Positions 51,865 to 60,749 of a DNA stretch of 64,000 nt are shown in pieces. Positions within the stretch are counted from its first letter, which is position 1. Each line of letters starts with the position of its first letter. The position numbers and the translations under genes were made by a program. The DNA is from an uncultured Ectothiorhodospiraceae bacterium (lineage in GTDB: Bacteria > Pseudomonadota > Gammaproteobacteria > Nevskiales > Oceanococcaceae): NCBI GenBank assembly GCA_937141935.1, contig CAKZQS010000038.1, positions 1-64,000 on the forward strand. Direction: 5' to 3'. A model generated the notes under the pieces. The model saw nothing but the letters and a program-made list of their open reading frames with translations, was not told where the DNA came from and searched no databases.

Positions 51865-53036
51865 TCGCCCGCCGCGCGCAGCCGCCAGATGCGGTCGCCA
51901 TGGTCATCGGAGATCAGCAGGCTGCCATCGGGGAGTGTCAGCAGGTCCACCGGCCGCCCGCTGACCTCCTGGCCGTCCAGCCACACGTCCACCACCGGCC
52001 GGTAGTCGCGGACCTGGCCCTGCTCGATCTGCGCATACATCACCCGGTAGCCGGCCTTCTCGCTGCGGTTCCAGGAGCCATGCTCGGCCACGAAGGCGCC
52101 GCCGCGGTAGTCGCGCAACATGTCGCCGCTGTAGAAGTGGATGCCCAGCGCCGCCACGTGCGCGCCCAGCCGCTGCGCGGGGGGCACGAAATCCGCGCAG
52201 GCGCGCTCGTCGAAGTCGGGGTCGGGCACATCGCCACCGTGGCACCAGGGAAAGCCGTAGTGCGCGCCCTCGCGGTCCATGCGGTTGATCTCGTCCGGCG
52301 GCGAGTCGTCGCCCAGCCAGTCGCGGCCGTTATCCGTAAACCACAGGCGGCCCTGCGCATCCCAGTCAAAGCCCACCGAGTTGCGCACGCCATGGGCAAT
52401 GACCTCGACGTTGCCGCCCTGGGCGTCGAAGCGCTCCAGCGTGGCGAAATCCGGGCGGTCGCAGACGTTGCAGGGCGCCCCGATCGCCACCACCAGCCGG
52501 CCCTGGGGGTCCACGTCCAGATAGCGCCAGCCATGGTGGCGCTCCGTGGGCAGGCTGCGGATGCGCTGTGGTGCCCCCTCCCCTGCCGGGTCGGCGGCGC
52601 GCCCCGGGAAACGCAGCACCGCGCCGTTGGTGGCCACATACAGGTCGTCGCCGCGCACCGCGATGCCGTTGGGCATCGTGAGCTTCTCGGCAATCGTGAT
52701 GCGCTGGTCGGCACGGCCGTCGCCATTGCTGTCGCGCAGCGCGCGCACGGCATCGCCGCGCCGGCTGCCGACGAAGACATGGCCCTGTGGGCCCAGCGCC
52801 AGCGAGCGCGCATCGCGCACATCCTCGGCCCAGACCTCGAGCACCAGACCCGGCGCCAGGCCCGGCTGCGTGGCGGCCGGCGGCGCGGCAGCCGGCGGCG
52901 TGCTGGCGGACGGCGGCGTGCTCGCAGCCGCCACCGGGTCGGCCCCATCCGAACAGGCCGGCAGGCTCAGGCCCAGCAGCAGCGCGCCCAGCAGCGGCGA
53001 CCGCGCGGCGCGTGGCGAAATTCGAGGTGCGGGCAT
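51861..53036 (-). CDS. PQQ-dependent sugar (sorbosone-type) dehydrogenase, lipoprotein
   Basis: 391 residues. N-terminal signal with a lipobox SLPAC (Cys28), then a Pro/Ala-rich linker (about 33-58) and a six-bladed propeller. Family phrases: FVGSRRGDAVRALRDSNGDG, LTMPNGIAVRGDDLYVATNG, HHGWRYLDVDPQGRLVVAIG and HGVRNSVGFDWDAQGRLWFT. Conserved His and Arg in these segments bind PQQ or sugar in the soluble glucose dehydrogenase fold. Periplasmic, probably oxidising a sugar or aldose. Substrate is unknown. Confidence 0.87.
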   Translation of the reverse strand: MPAPRISPRAARSPLLGALLLGLSLPACSDGADPVAAASTPPSASTPPAAAPPAATQPGLAPGLVLEVWAEDVRDARSLALGPQGHVFVGSRRGDAVRALRDSNGDGRADQRITIAEKLTMPNGIAVRGDDLYVATNGAVLRFPGRAADPAGEGAPQRIRSLPTERHHGWRYLDVDPQGRLVVAIGAPCNVCDRPDFATLERFDAQGGNVEVIAHGVRNSVGFDWDAQGRLWFTDNGRDWLGDDSPPDEINRMDREGAHYGFPWCHGGDVPDPDFDERACADFVPPAQRLGAHVAALGIHFYSGDMLRDYRGGAFVAEHGSWNRSEKAGYRVMYAQIEQGQVRDYRPVVDVWLDGQEVSGRPVDLLTLPDGSLLISDDHGDRIWRLRAAGE

Positions 53037-53104
53037 GGTGGGCCTGCGAGCGAAGGAACCTGGGCCGATAATGCCAGCCTCGACCCGCGACGCGAATGCC
53101 TGCG

Positions 53105-53932
53105 ATGAGCCAGACCCTGACGATCTACCACATCGATGCCTTCACGCCCCGGCTGCATGGCGGCAACCCGGCCGCGGTCATGCCGCTGCGCGGCTGGCTG
53201 CCGGATGCGCAGCTGCTGGCGCTCGCCGCCGAGAACAACCTCAGCGAGACCGCCTTTTTGGTCGCCGCCGGCGACAGCGAGCCGGGCGCGGACTTTCTGC
53301 TGCGCTGGTTCACGCCGGCGGCCGAGGTGGACCTGTGCGGGCATGCCACGCTGGCCAGCGCCTGGGTGCTGTTTGAGCACGGCGGCTGGGCCACGCCGCA
53401 GATTCGCTTTGCCACACGCAGCGGCATCCTCATCGCCGAGCGGGCCAGCGAGGGCGGCATCGCGCTGGACTTCCCCGAGCGCCCCTCGCAGGCGGCCGAG
53501 CCGCCGGCCGCGCTGCTGGAAGGCCTGGGCCGGCCGCCGGCGCTGACCCGCGTGGGCGTGAACTGGATCGCCATCTACGACAGCCAGGCCGAGGTCGCGG
53601 CGCTGCAGCCGGATTTTCGCCGCCTGGCCGAGCTTGGCGAGCATGGGGTGATCGCCACGGCGCCCGGCGACGAAGTCGACGTCGTCAGCCGTTACTTCGT
53701 GCCCTCCTATGGCATCGACGAGGACCCGGTGACCGGCTCGGCGCATTGCGACCTGGCGCCCTACTGGTGCGAACGCCTGGGGCGGGAGGCCTTCAGCGCG
53801 CGGCAGATCTCGGCCCGCGGCGGCGAGCTGGACGTACGGCGGGATGCCGCGAGCGGCCGGGTGCGCCTGCGCGGCGACTGCGTGCTTTACATGCAGGGGC
53901 AGGTCATGCCGCTCGGAACAGCTGCAGGCTGA
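53105..53932 (+). CDS. PhzF-family isomerase-like protein
   Basis: 275 residues. Two similar halves of the diaminopimelate-epimerase fold. Motifs: TIYHIDAFTPRLHGGNPAAV at 5-24, the glutamate in NNLSETAFLV, LRWFTPAAEVDLCGHATLAS, and the second-half DEDPVTGSAHCDLAPYW. These fit the family, whose best-known member isomerises DHHA in phenazine synthesis, but no phenazine genes are near. Its tail overlaps egtD by 29 bases. A GATAAT -10 candidate is at 53067-53072. Start at 53105; 53096 is possible. Confidence 0.9.
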   Translation: MSQTLTIYHIDAFTPRLHGGNPAAVMPLRGWLPDAQLLALAAENNLSETAFLVAAGDSEPGADFLLRWFTPAAEVDLCGHATLASAWVLFEHGGWATPQIRFATRSGILIAERASEGGIALDFPERPSQAAEPPAALLEGLGRPPALTRVGVNWIAIYDSQAEVAALQPDFRRLAELGEHGVIATAPGDEVDVVSRYFVPSYGIDEDPVTGSAHCDLAPYWCERLGREAFSARQISARGGELDVRRDAASGRVRLRGDCVLYMQGQVMPLGTAAG

Positions 53933-54869
53933 ACAGCGCGTCGGGGTCGGTCCAGGCGCAGATGGGCCCCCAGCCGGCCCGCCCGGCGAGCTGCTCGAAC
54001 TCCTCGATGGCGTACTTGCAGGAGTATTCGGTGCGGATGCGCTGCCCGGCCCGGAAGTCCAGCGGCGCGTCCGGCGGCAGCTGCACACGCTGGTCGCGCA
54101 ACGCCTGCAGCCACATCTCCACCCGCCCGCTGCGCTCGTCGTAGGTGGCCTCGTGCTGCCACTGTTCGGGCACGAAGTCGGCCCCCAGCGCCCGATTGAT
54201 ATGGCGCAGGATGTTGCGATTGAACTCGGCCGTCACGCCCGCGGCGTCGTTGTAGGCGGCGCGCAACGTCTCCGGGTCCTTGCGCAGGTCCACGCCGATC
54301 AGCAGCCGGCCCTGGGTGCCGGCCACGGCGTGCCACTGGCGCAGCAGGCCGATGGCCTCCTCGGGCAGGAAATTGCCGATGGTGGAACCGGGGAAAAAGA
54401 ACACCCGCCGCCCCTGGGCCGGCGGCAGGTCCAGCGGCCGGGTGAAGTCGGCGTGCACCGGCGTCACGGTCAGCCGCGGGTATTCCGCGCGCAGCGTGGC
54501 CGCCGCCTCATCGAGCTGGGCGCCGGCCACATCGATGGGCCGGTAGACGCTGGGGCGATCCAGCGCGCTGAGCAGGCGGCGGATCTTGACGCCTTCGCCA
54601 CTGCCGGGCTCCACGATCTCGCAGCCCGGCCCCAGCTCGGCGGCGATGTCGGCGGCGTAGGCCTCCAGGATCGCCAGTTCGGCCCGGGTCGGGTAGTACT
54701 CGGGCAGCGTGCAGATACGCTCGAACAGCCGCGCGCCCCGGTCGTCGTAGAAGTACTTGCTGGGCAGCTCAGGCTGGGGCTGCCGCAGCGCCGCGAGAAT
54801 TTCGTCGCGCATGTCCTGGTGCACCTGTTCCGCCTTGCCGTCGGCGGCCTCGACCGCGACCTCAGTCAT
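53904..54869 (-). CDS. egtD: L-histidine N-alpha-methyltransferase (EgtD)
   Basis: 321 residues, matching EgtD. Trimethylates histidine with SAM to hercynine, the first step of ergothioneine synthesis. Seen: the N-terminal LPSKYFYDDRGARLFERICT, LPEYYPTRAELAILEAYAAD, the SAM motif EIVEPGSGEGVKIRRLLSAL, FFPGSTIGNFLPEEAIGLL and the late GQRIRTEYSCKYAIEEFEQL. Its start lies 8 bases inside the egtB end, so the two are coupled. Confidence 0.95.
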   Translation of the reverse strand: MTEVAVEAADGKAEQVHQDMRDEILAALRQPQPELPSKYFYDDRGARLFERICTLPEYYPTRAELAILEAYAADIAAELGPGCEIVEPGSGEGVKIRRLLSALDRPSVYRPIDVAGAQLDEAAATLRAEYPRLTVTPVHADFTRPLDLPPAQGRRVFFFPGSTIGNFLPEEAIGLLRQWHAVAGTQGRLLIGVDLRKDPETLRAAYNDAAGVTAEFNRNILRHINRALGADFVPEQWQHEATYDERSGRVEMWLQALRDQRVQLPPDAPLDFRAGQRIRTEYSCKYAIEEFEQLAGRAGWGPICAWTDPDALFSLQLFRAA

Positions 54870-56145
54870 CGCGGGCCAACCGCAGGCCGCTGAACTGCCA
54901 CTGCTGCGGCGGGTAAAAGAAGTTGCGATAGCTGGCGCGCAGGTGCTCGCGCGGGCTGGCGCAGGAGCCGCCGCGCAGCACCAGCTGGCTGGCCATGAAC
55001 TTGGCGTTGTATTCGCCCAGCGCGCCCGCGGGCGGCTGAAAGCCCGGATAGGGCGCATAGGAGGAGGCCGTCCATTCCCAGACCCCGCCGTAGAAGTAAT
55101 CGCTGCCCTGCCCCGGGTGCGCCGCGCCCAGCGCCGCCGGGTGGTAGGCACCGGCCTGCTGGAAATCGCCGGCGATGGGCCGCGTGGCGGCCAGCACCTC
55201 CCATTCGGCCTCGCTGGGCAGGCGCGCACCGGCCCAGGCCGCATAGGCCGTGGCCTCGTAAAAGTTGATGTGGCACACCGGCCGCGCCGGGTCGATGGGC
55301 GCCGGGCCGGCCAGCGTGTAGCGCTGCCAGCCGGCATGCTCGTCGGCAAACCAGTACAGCGGCGCCCGGGCCTGGTGTTGCTGCACCCAGGCCCAGCCAT
55401 CCGAGAGCCACAGGCCGGCGGTCTCGTAGCCGCCGTCGGCGATGAAATCGGCCCATTCGCCCTCGGTCACCGGCCGGCTGGCCAGCGCGTAGGCCTGCAG
55501 CCACTGGCGGTGGCGCGGGCCTTCGTTGTCGAAGGCAAAGCCGTCATCGTCGTGGCCGATCTCGTACAGCCCTTCGGGCTGGCTCAGCCAGTGCTGCTGC
55601 GGCGCCTCGCCCACGCCCGGCGGCGTCGGCCGCGGGTGGTAGGAAGGCCGCAGGGGGTTGCTGCCCAGCACGTGCTTGATGTCGGTCAGGATCAGCTCCT
55701 GATGCTGCTGCTCGTGCTCCAGGCCCAGACGGATCAGCCGGCACAGCTCGGCACTGGGCTCGCTGCACAGCAGCGTCTGCATCCCGCCGTCCACACGTTC
55801 GCGGTAGCTGTGCACCTCCTCCAGCGTGGGCCGCGACAGCTGGCCACGCTGCGGCCGGGGGTGGCGCTCGCCGACCGCCTCGTAATAGGAATTGAACAGA
55901 TACTCGTATTGCGGATGCGCCGGCTCGTAGCCGGCCAGGTGCGGACGCAGCAGAAAGGTTTCGAAGAACCAGGTGGTGTGGGCCAGGTGCCATTTGGCCG
56001 GCGACACGTCGGGCATCGTCTGCACGTTGCAGTCATCGACGCTCAGCGGCGCCACCAGTGCCTGCGTTTGCCTGCGCACCCGCCAGTAATCCTGCTGCAG
56101 TGCGGCGGCCTCCGGCGCCAGCGCCTGCCGAGGAGCTTGCCCCAT
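54862..56145 (-). CDS. egtB: Hercynine oxygenase / sulfoxide synthase (EgtB)
   Basis: 427 residues from 56145; an ATG at 56154 is possible. Iron(II)- and O2-dependent C-S bond formation between hercynine and a thiol (gamma-glutamylcysteine or cysteine). A DinB-type domain supplies the metal ligands: His in KWHLAHTTWFFETFLL and HXXXH in LGLEHEQQHQELILTDIKH (about 145-165). The C-terminal half is a formylglycine-generating-enzyme-like domain: RLPSEAEWEVLAATR, VWEWTASSYAPYPGF and LRGGSCASPREHLRASYRNF. First gene of an egtB-egtD pair. No EgtA, EgtC or EgtE is seen. Confidence 0.94.
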   Translation of the reverse strand: MGQAPRQALAPEAAALQQDYWRVRRQTQALVAPLSVDDCNVQTMPDVSPAKWHLAHTTWFFETFLLRPHLAGYEPAHPQYEYLFNSYYEAVGERHPRPQRGQLSRPTLEEVHSYRERVDGGMQTLLCSEPSAELCRLIRLGLEHEQQHQELILTDIKHVLGSNPLRPSYHPRPTPPGVGEAPQQHWLSQPEGLYEIGHDDDGFAFDNEGPRHRQWLQAYALASRPVTEGEWADFIADGGYETAGLWLSDGWAWVQQHQARAPLYWFADEHAGWQRYTLAGPAPIDPARPVCHINFYEATAYAAWAGARLPSEAEWEVLAATRPIAGDFQQAGAYHPAALGAAHPGQGSDYFYGGVWEWTASSYAPYPGFQPPAGALGEYNAKFMASQLVLRGGSCASPREHLRASYRNFFYPPQQWQFSGLRLARDD

Positions 56146-56309
56146 CGATCGCATCCGTCGAGACCAGAGTCCGACGATAGCAGAAGCCCCGGAGCAGACC
56201 GGTGACAGCCGTGACCATTGCCCATGACCCTGCCCGCAAGGCCGCAGGGGTTTACCATCTGCGCCCATTGCCGCGCCGCGCGTCGCCGCGCCACACAGGG
56301 GAGCACCGC

Positions 56310-57356
56310 ATGCAGATCGATACCAACCATCCCGTCCTCGTTACTGGCGCCAATGGCTATGTGGCCTCCTGGCTGGTCCAGCGCCTGCTCGAAGAGGGGC
56401 TTACCGTCCATGTCACGGTGCGCGACCCGGCCAACGACGCCAAGGTGGCGCACCTCAAAGCGCTGGACGAGCAGCTGCCCGGCACGCTGAAGCTGTTCGC
56501 GGCCGACCTGCTGACCGAGGGCAGTTTTGCCGCGGCGATGGAGGGCTGCCGGGTCGTCTTCCACACCGCCTCGCCCTTCGTCGTGCGCGGCATCAGCGAT
56601 GGCGAGAAGGACCTGATCGAGCCGGCCGTCCGCGGCACCCGCAACGTGCTGGGCAGCGCGGACGCCACGCCCAGCGTGCACCGCGTGGTGCTGACCTCTT
56701 CGGTCGTCGCGATCTACGGCGACAACGCCGACGCCCGCGGCCGGCGGCTGACCGAGGAGGACTGGAACACCACCTCCACCGCCAACCATCAGCCCTACCC
56801 CTGCTCCAAGACCCGCGCCGAACACGCGGCCTGGGAAATGGCCCGCGCGCAGTCGCGCTGGGACCTGGTCGTGGTCAACCCCGGCCTGGTGCTGGGCCCC
56901 TCGCTGAGCCAGTCCTCGAACTCCGAATCGCTGGCGATCCTGGGCGACCTGGTCAAGGGCAAGCTGCGCACCGGCGTGCCCAAGCTGGACATGGGCGTCG
57001 TCGACGTGCGCGACGTTGCCGAAGCCCACCTGCGGGCCGGCTTTCTGCCGCAGGCCGAGGGCCGCCACATCCTGGTCAGCGAGACCGTCAGCATGCTGGA
57101 CCTCGCCAACATCATCCGCGCCGAGCACGGCGGCCGCTTCAAGCTGCCGCGCAACACGGTGCCCAAGCCGCTGGTGTGGCTGGTGGGGCCCTTCCAGGGC
57201 ATCTCGCGCCGCTTCGTGGCGCGCAACGTCGGCCACCCGCTGGCCTTCGACAACCGCAAGAGCCGCGAATCGCTGGGGCTGGTCTACCGCCCGGCCCAGC
57301 AGACGGTGCTGGAGCACCTGCAGCAGATGCTCGACGACGGCGTGGTGCGCGGCTGA
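56310..57356 (+). CDS. Extended SDR NAD(P)-dependent reductase (dihydroflavonol-reductase-like)
   Basis: 348 residues. Dinucleotide loop VLVTGANGYVASWLVQRLLE, then FHTASPFVV, the SSVVAIYGDNADARG region and YPCSKTRAEHAAWEMA with the YXXXK catalytic pair. These resemble dihydroflavonol or cinnamoyl-type reductases that act on carbonyls. AGGGGAG lies before the ATG at 56310. It is first of four same-strand genes, 3 bases from the hydroxylase gene, suggesting one operon. Confidence 0.88.
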   Translation: MQIDTNHPVLVTGANGYVASWLVQRLLEEGLTVHVTVRDPANDAKVAHLKALDEQLPGTLKLFAADLLTEGSFAAAMEGCRVVFHTASPFVVRGISDGEKDLIEPAVRGTRNVLGSADATPSVHRVVLTSSVVAIYGDNADARGRRLTEEDWNTTSTANHQPYPCSKTRAEHAAWEMARAQSRWDLVVVNPGLVLGPSLSQSSNSESLAILGDLVKGKLRTGVPKLDMGVVDVRDVAEAHLRAGFLPQAEGRHILVSETVSMLDLANIIRAEHGGRFKLPRNTVPKPLVWLVGPFQGISRRFVARNVGHPLAFDNRKSRESLGLVYRPAQQTVLEHLQQMLDDGVVRG

Positions 57357-57359
57357 CCG

Positions 57360-57935
57360 ATGCAGGCCCCGCCGGCCGCCGACCTGCGCCATTACATCCG
57401 CGTCTACGACGGCGCGCTGGCCCCCGAACTGTGCCGGCAGCTGCTGGCGCTGTGGCAATCCAATGCCGCGGCCCAGCAGGCCAACGGCGCCAGCGTGCGC
57501 CAGGCCCTGGCCGACAGCGCCTGGACCGAGCTCGACCTGGCTGCGGCGGGCGACCCCGTGCTGCCCGAGCTGCTGGCCCGCCAGATCGAACCGGCCTACC
57601 GCCGCTACGTCGCCGACATCGGCCTGCGCCTGCCGCCCTCGCCGCCGCAGCGCACCGAGGCCTGGATCGTCAAGCGCTATCGCCCCGGCGGCGCCGAGCG
57701 CTTCCAGCCGCACTACGACGCGGTCGGCCCCGTGGCCGGGCGCTACCTGGTGCTGCTGTGGTACCTCAATGACGTCGCCGAGGGCGGCGCTACCCGTTTC
57801 ACCGAGCTGGACCTGGAGGTCGAGCCGCGCTGCGGCCGCCTGCTGATGTTCCCGCCCTACTGGATGTACGCCCATGCCGGCCTGGCGCCGCGCAGCGCCG
57901 ACAAATACATCCTGTCCACATACCTGAGCTACTGA
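57360..57935 (+). CDS. 2-oxoglutarate/Fe(II) prolyl 4-hydroxylase-like dioxygenase
   Basis: 191 residues. Iron ligands H118 and D120 in RFQPHYDAVG and H172 in YAHAGLAP, and 2OG-binding K182 in DKYILSTYLS. GRLLMFPPYWMY between them fits the prolyl 4-hydroxylase-like fold, as does LNDVAEGGATRFTELDL. Such enzymes add a hydroxyl to a peptide or small molecule. Second gene of the cassette. Confidence 0.87.
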   Translation: MQAPPAADLRHYIRVYDGALAPELCRQLLALWQSNAAAQQANGASVRQALADSAWTELDLAAAGDPVLPELLARQIEPAYRRYVADIGLRLPPSPPQRTEAWIVKRYRPGGAERFQPHYDAVGPVAGRYLVLLWYLNDVAEGGATRFTELDLEVEPRCGRLLMFPPYWMYAHAGLAPRSADKYILSTYLSY

Positions 57936-57939
57936 CGCG

Positions 57940-59004
57940 ATGTTGCAACTGCACCCCGCCTGCACGCTGCGCTTTGCCGGCCCGCTGCCCACTTTGCACA
58001 ACGCGCAGATCGCCGGGTCGGCCGTCGAGCTGCCCGACGCCGGCACCGTCGCGCTGCTGGCCAGTTTCGCCCGGCCGCAGGCGCCGGCCGACGTGCTCGC
58101 GCGCATGCCCGAGGCCGCCCGGCCACGGCTGCAGGCGCTGCTGGACACGCTGCGCGAGCGCGGCCTGCTGGTCGCGCCGCAGACGCTGCGCGAGGGGCCG
58201 CTGCAGGCGGCGCCCGAAGGCTATGCGCAGATGGCGCAGGCGCTGCATGGGCTGGCGCTGGAGAGCGCCTGCCTGCCGCAGGCCGAGCGCGAGGCCTGCG
58301 CCGCGCCGGCCCAGGCGGCGCTGGCGGCTTTCGACGGCCTGCGCCGCGGCTTGCGCGCCGCGCATGACCGGCAGGCGCAGCAGCGGCTCGCCGCGCTCAC
58401 GCCGCCCGCGGGGGGCTGGCGGCTGCACCTGGGCGCCGGCGGCCTGCGCCTGGAGGGCTGGCTGGGCATCGACGCCGACCCCGAGGCCGAACTGCCGCTG
58501 AACCTGGCCGGCGGCCTGCCCTTCGCCGACGCCAGCGTGCGCTACATCTACGCCGCGCACGTGCTCGAACACCTCTATTACCCCGGCGAGGTGCAGCGGC
58601 TGCTGGCCGAATGCCGCCGCGTGCTGCAGCCCGAGGGGCGGCTGCGCCTGGTCGTGCCGGATATCGGCCAATGCCTCGAGGCCTATGCCGCCGGCGACAG
58701 CCAGTTCTTCGCCGCGCGCCGCGCGCACTGGCCGCACTGGCCCGCCGGGCGCACACCGCTGGAGGATTTTCTGGCCTATGCGGGGGCCGGCAGCGACCCC
58801 GGACAGGCGCTGCACGCACACAAATACGGCTACGACGCGCAGACGCTGCAGGCCGCGCTGCAGCGCGCCGGCTTCGGCCAGACCGAGCGCTGCGCCTACA
58901 CCCAGGGGCCGGAGCCGGAGCTGCTGCTGGACGCGCACAGCTTTGCCGCGCAGGCGACGCACGAACAGGGCCACTACTCGCTGTTCGTCGAGGCCCGACC
59001 ATGA
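57940..59004 (+). CDS. SAM-dependent methyltransferase with extra N-terminal domain
   Basis: 354 residues. The class I methyltransferase core starts near 158: RLHLGAGGLRLEGWLGIDAD (motif I), AAHVLEHLYYPGEVQRLLAE and EGRLRLVVPDI. The first about 85 residues form a separate domain with a winged-helix-like feel (VELPDAGTVALLASFARPQA and LLDTLRERGLLVAP). That domain is of unknown role; binding of a substrate or carrier is possible. Four bases after the hydroxylase stop and overlapping the sulfotransferase gene by four (ATGA). Confidence 0.82.
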   Translation: MLQLHPACTLRFAGPLPTLHNAQIAGSAVELPDAGTVALLASFARPQAPADVLARMPEAARPRLQALLDTLRERGLLVAPQTLREGPLQAAPEGYAQMAQALHGLALESACLPQAEREACAAPAQAALAAFDGLRRGLRAAHDRQAQQRLAALTPPAGGWRLHLGAGGLRLEGWLGIDADPEAELPLNLAGGLPFADASVRYIYAAHVLEHLYYPGEVQRLLAECRRVLQPEGRLRLVVPDIGQCLEAYAAGDSQFFAARRAHWPHWPAGRTPLEDFLAYAGAGSDPGQALHAHKYGYDAQTLQAALQRAGFGQTERCAYTQGPEPELLLDAHSFAAQATHEQGHYSLFVEARP

Positions 59005-60749
59005 GCCTGACCGCCGCCCGCGAGGCGCTGCAGGCCGGCGACGCAACCACGGCCGGCGCACGCCTGGACGCCGTCGCGCTGCACCAGCGCGACCGCCACT
59101 GGATGGAGCTGCGCGGCATCGCGCATGCGCTGGCGGGCGAGCCGCGCGCCGCCATCGACTGCTTCGAGGCGCTGTTGCGGCTGGACCCGCAACGGGCCGA
59201 CTGGCGCATCAACCTGGGCTGCGCCCAACTGGATGCCGGCGAGGTCGAGGCGGCCCGGGCGACGCTGGCCCAGGCCTGCGCCAGCGCCCCCGAACAAGGC
59301 CAGGGCTGGCACAACCTCGGCCTGGCGCAGATGCGCCTGGGGCAGTGGGCGCAGGCGGCGGCCAGCCTGCAGCAGGCCGCGCAGCGCCTGCCGCGCGTCG
59401 CCGAGATCCGCATCCTGGCCGCGCAATGCCTGGCCCGCAGCGGTGCACCCGGGCCGGCGCGCGAGTCGCTGGCCAGCCTGGGCGAGCAACCCGAGCTGAG
59501 CGCCGAGGACTGGCAGCAACTGGGCTTGGCGCTGACCGCGCTGCGCGAGACCGACGCCGCGCTGCACGCCTACGCGCAGGTGCTGGCGCAACGCCCGGGC
59601 GACCCGGCGGCCCTGATCGCCGCCGCCACGCTCAAGGAGCAGGCCAACCAGCCCGAGGACGCGCACACGCTGCTGGCACAGCTGGAGCCGGCGGCCGCGG
59701 CGCGGCCGGCGGCGGCGCTGGTGCGGGCGCGCCTGCTGGCGCGCGCGGGCGAAACCCAGGCCGCGCTGGAGGCGCTGCCGCCGGGCGAGATCCACGACGC
59801 CGAGCTGGCCGTCGAGTGCGCCTTCGAGCGCGCCCGCCTGCTGGACCGCCACGGCGACTATGCCGGCGCCCATGCGCAGGCCAGCGCGGCCAAGGCCGGC
59901 GCGCGCCTGCTGCGGCCGGGGCCGGAGGATGTCTTCGATCATCTGCTGGCGCAGGGCCTCAAGGCCACGCCGGACTGGGCCCGGCCGGCGCACGGCGACC
60001 CGGATGCCGACGCGGCCGACACGCCCATCTTCCTGATCGGCCTGCCGCGCAGCGGCACCACGCTGCTGGACCTGATGCTCGACGGCCACCCACGGCTGCA
60101 GGTGCTCAGCGAACAACCGCTGCTGGACGAGCTGCTCGCCGAGCTGCCGCAACGCGGCGGCGACAGCCCCTACCCCGCCGCGCTGGACGGCCTGGACGCG
60201 GCGGCGCTGCGCCGGCTGCAGCTGTTGTACTTCGACGCCGCCAACCGGCGCCTGAACGGGCGACGGCCGGGCACGCGGCTGGTCGACAAGAACCCACTGA
60301 ACCTGCTGCGCCTGGCGCTGATCGCGCGGCTGTTCCCGGGCGCGCCGATCCTCTATGCCACGCGCGAGCATCGCGACACCGCGCTGAGCTGCCTGCTCAA
60401 CGACCTGGGCGGCCGTGGCCGGCAGGGTTTTTGGTCGCTGGAGGAATCCCTCGCCCTGCTCGACAGGCTCGAGGGCTTTGCCGCCGAGCAGGCCGACCTA
60501 CTGGGCCTGCGGATGCACCGCGTGCGCTATGAGAGCCTGGTGCGTGAGCCCGAGGCCACGCTGGACGCGGTCTGCGCCTACCTGGGCCTGGCGCCGGACG
60601 CGGCCATGCGGGACACCGCGGCCACCGCCCGCCGCCGCGGCGCGCTGCACACGCCGAGCTATGTGGCCGTGACGCGGGCGCCCACGGTCGCCCGCATCGG
60701 CCACTGGCGCCACTACGCCGACTTCTTCCCCGCCGACTTGCGCGACTGA
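59001..60749 (+). CDS. TPR-repeat sulfotransferase
   Basis: 582 residues. The first about 330 residues are TPR-like helical repeats (for example AIDCFEALLRLDPQRADWRI and GWHNLGLAQMRLGQWAQAA). The sulfotransferase domain begins near 340: IFLIGLPRSGTTLLDLML is the PAPS-binding loop, VDKNPLNLLRLALIARLFPG a middle motif, and YATREHRDTALSCLLNDL the 3'-phosphate-binding region. It transfers sulfate from PAPS to a hydroxyl. Last gene of the four-gene operon; its tail overlaps the convergent SDR gene by 37 bases. Confidence 0.88.
   Translation: MSLTAAREALQAGDATTAGARLDAVALHQRDRHWMELRGIAHALAGEPRAAIDCFEALLRLDPQRADWRINLGCAQLDAGEVEAARATLAQACASAPEQGQGWHNLGLAQMRLGQWAQAAASLQQAAQRLPRVAEIRILAAQCLARSGAPGPARESLASLGEQPELSAEDWQQLGLALTALRETDAALHAYAQVLAQRPGDPAALIAAATLKEQANQPEDAHTLLAQLEPAAAARPAAALVRARLLARAGETQAALEALPPGEIHDAELAVECAFERARLLDRHGDYAGAHAQASAAKAGARLLRPGPEDVFDHLLAQGLKATPDWARPAHGDPDADAADTPIFLIGLPRSGTTLLDLMLDGHPRLQVLSEQPLLDELLAELPQRGGDSPYPAALDGLDAAALRRLQLLYFDAANRRLNGRRPGTRLVDKNPLNLLRLALIARLFPGAPILYATREHRDTALSCLLNDLGGRGRQGFWSLEESLALLDRLEGFAAEQADLLGLRMHRVRYESLVREPEATLDAVCAYLGLAPDAAMRDTAATARRRGALHTPSYVAVTRAPTVARIGHWRHYADFFPADLRD

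Noticed and set aside
53105-53932. Phenazine biosynthesis gene phzF
   Set aside because: The fold family is right but no other phenazine genes are present and many PhzF-like proteins have other or unknown roles, so no gene symbol is given.
53904-56145. OvoA-type ovothiol synthase
   Set aside because: OvoA is a single chain with its methyltransferase at the C-terminus. Here the two functions are separate genes, and the methyltransferase has EgtD motifs.
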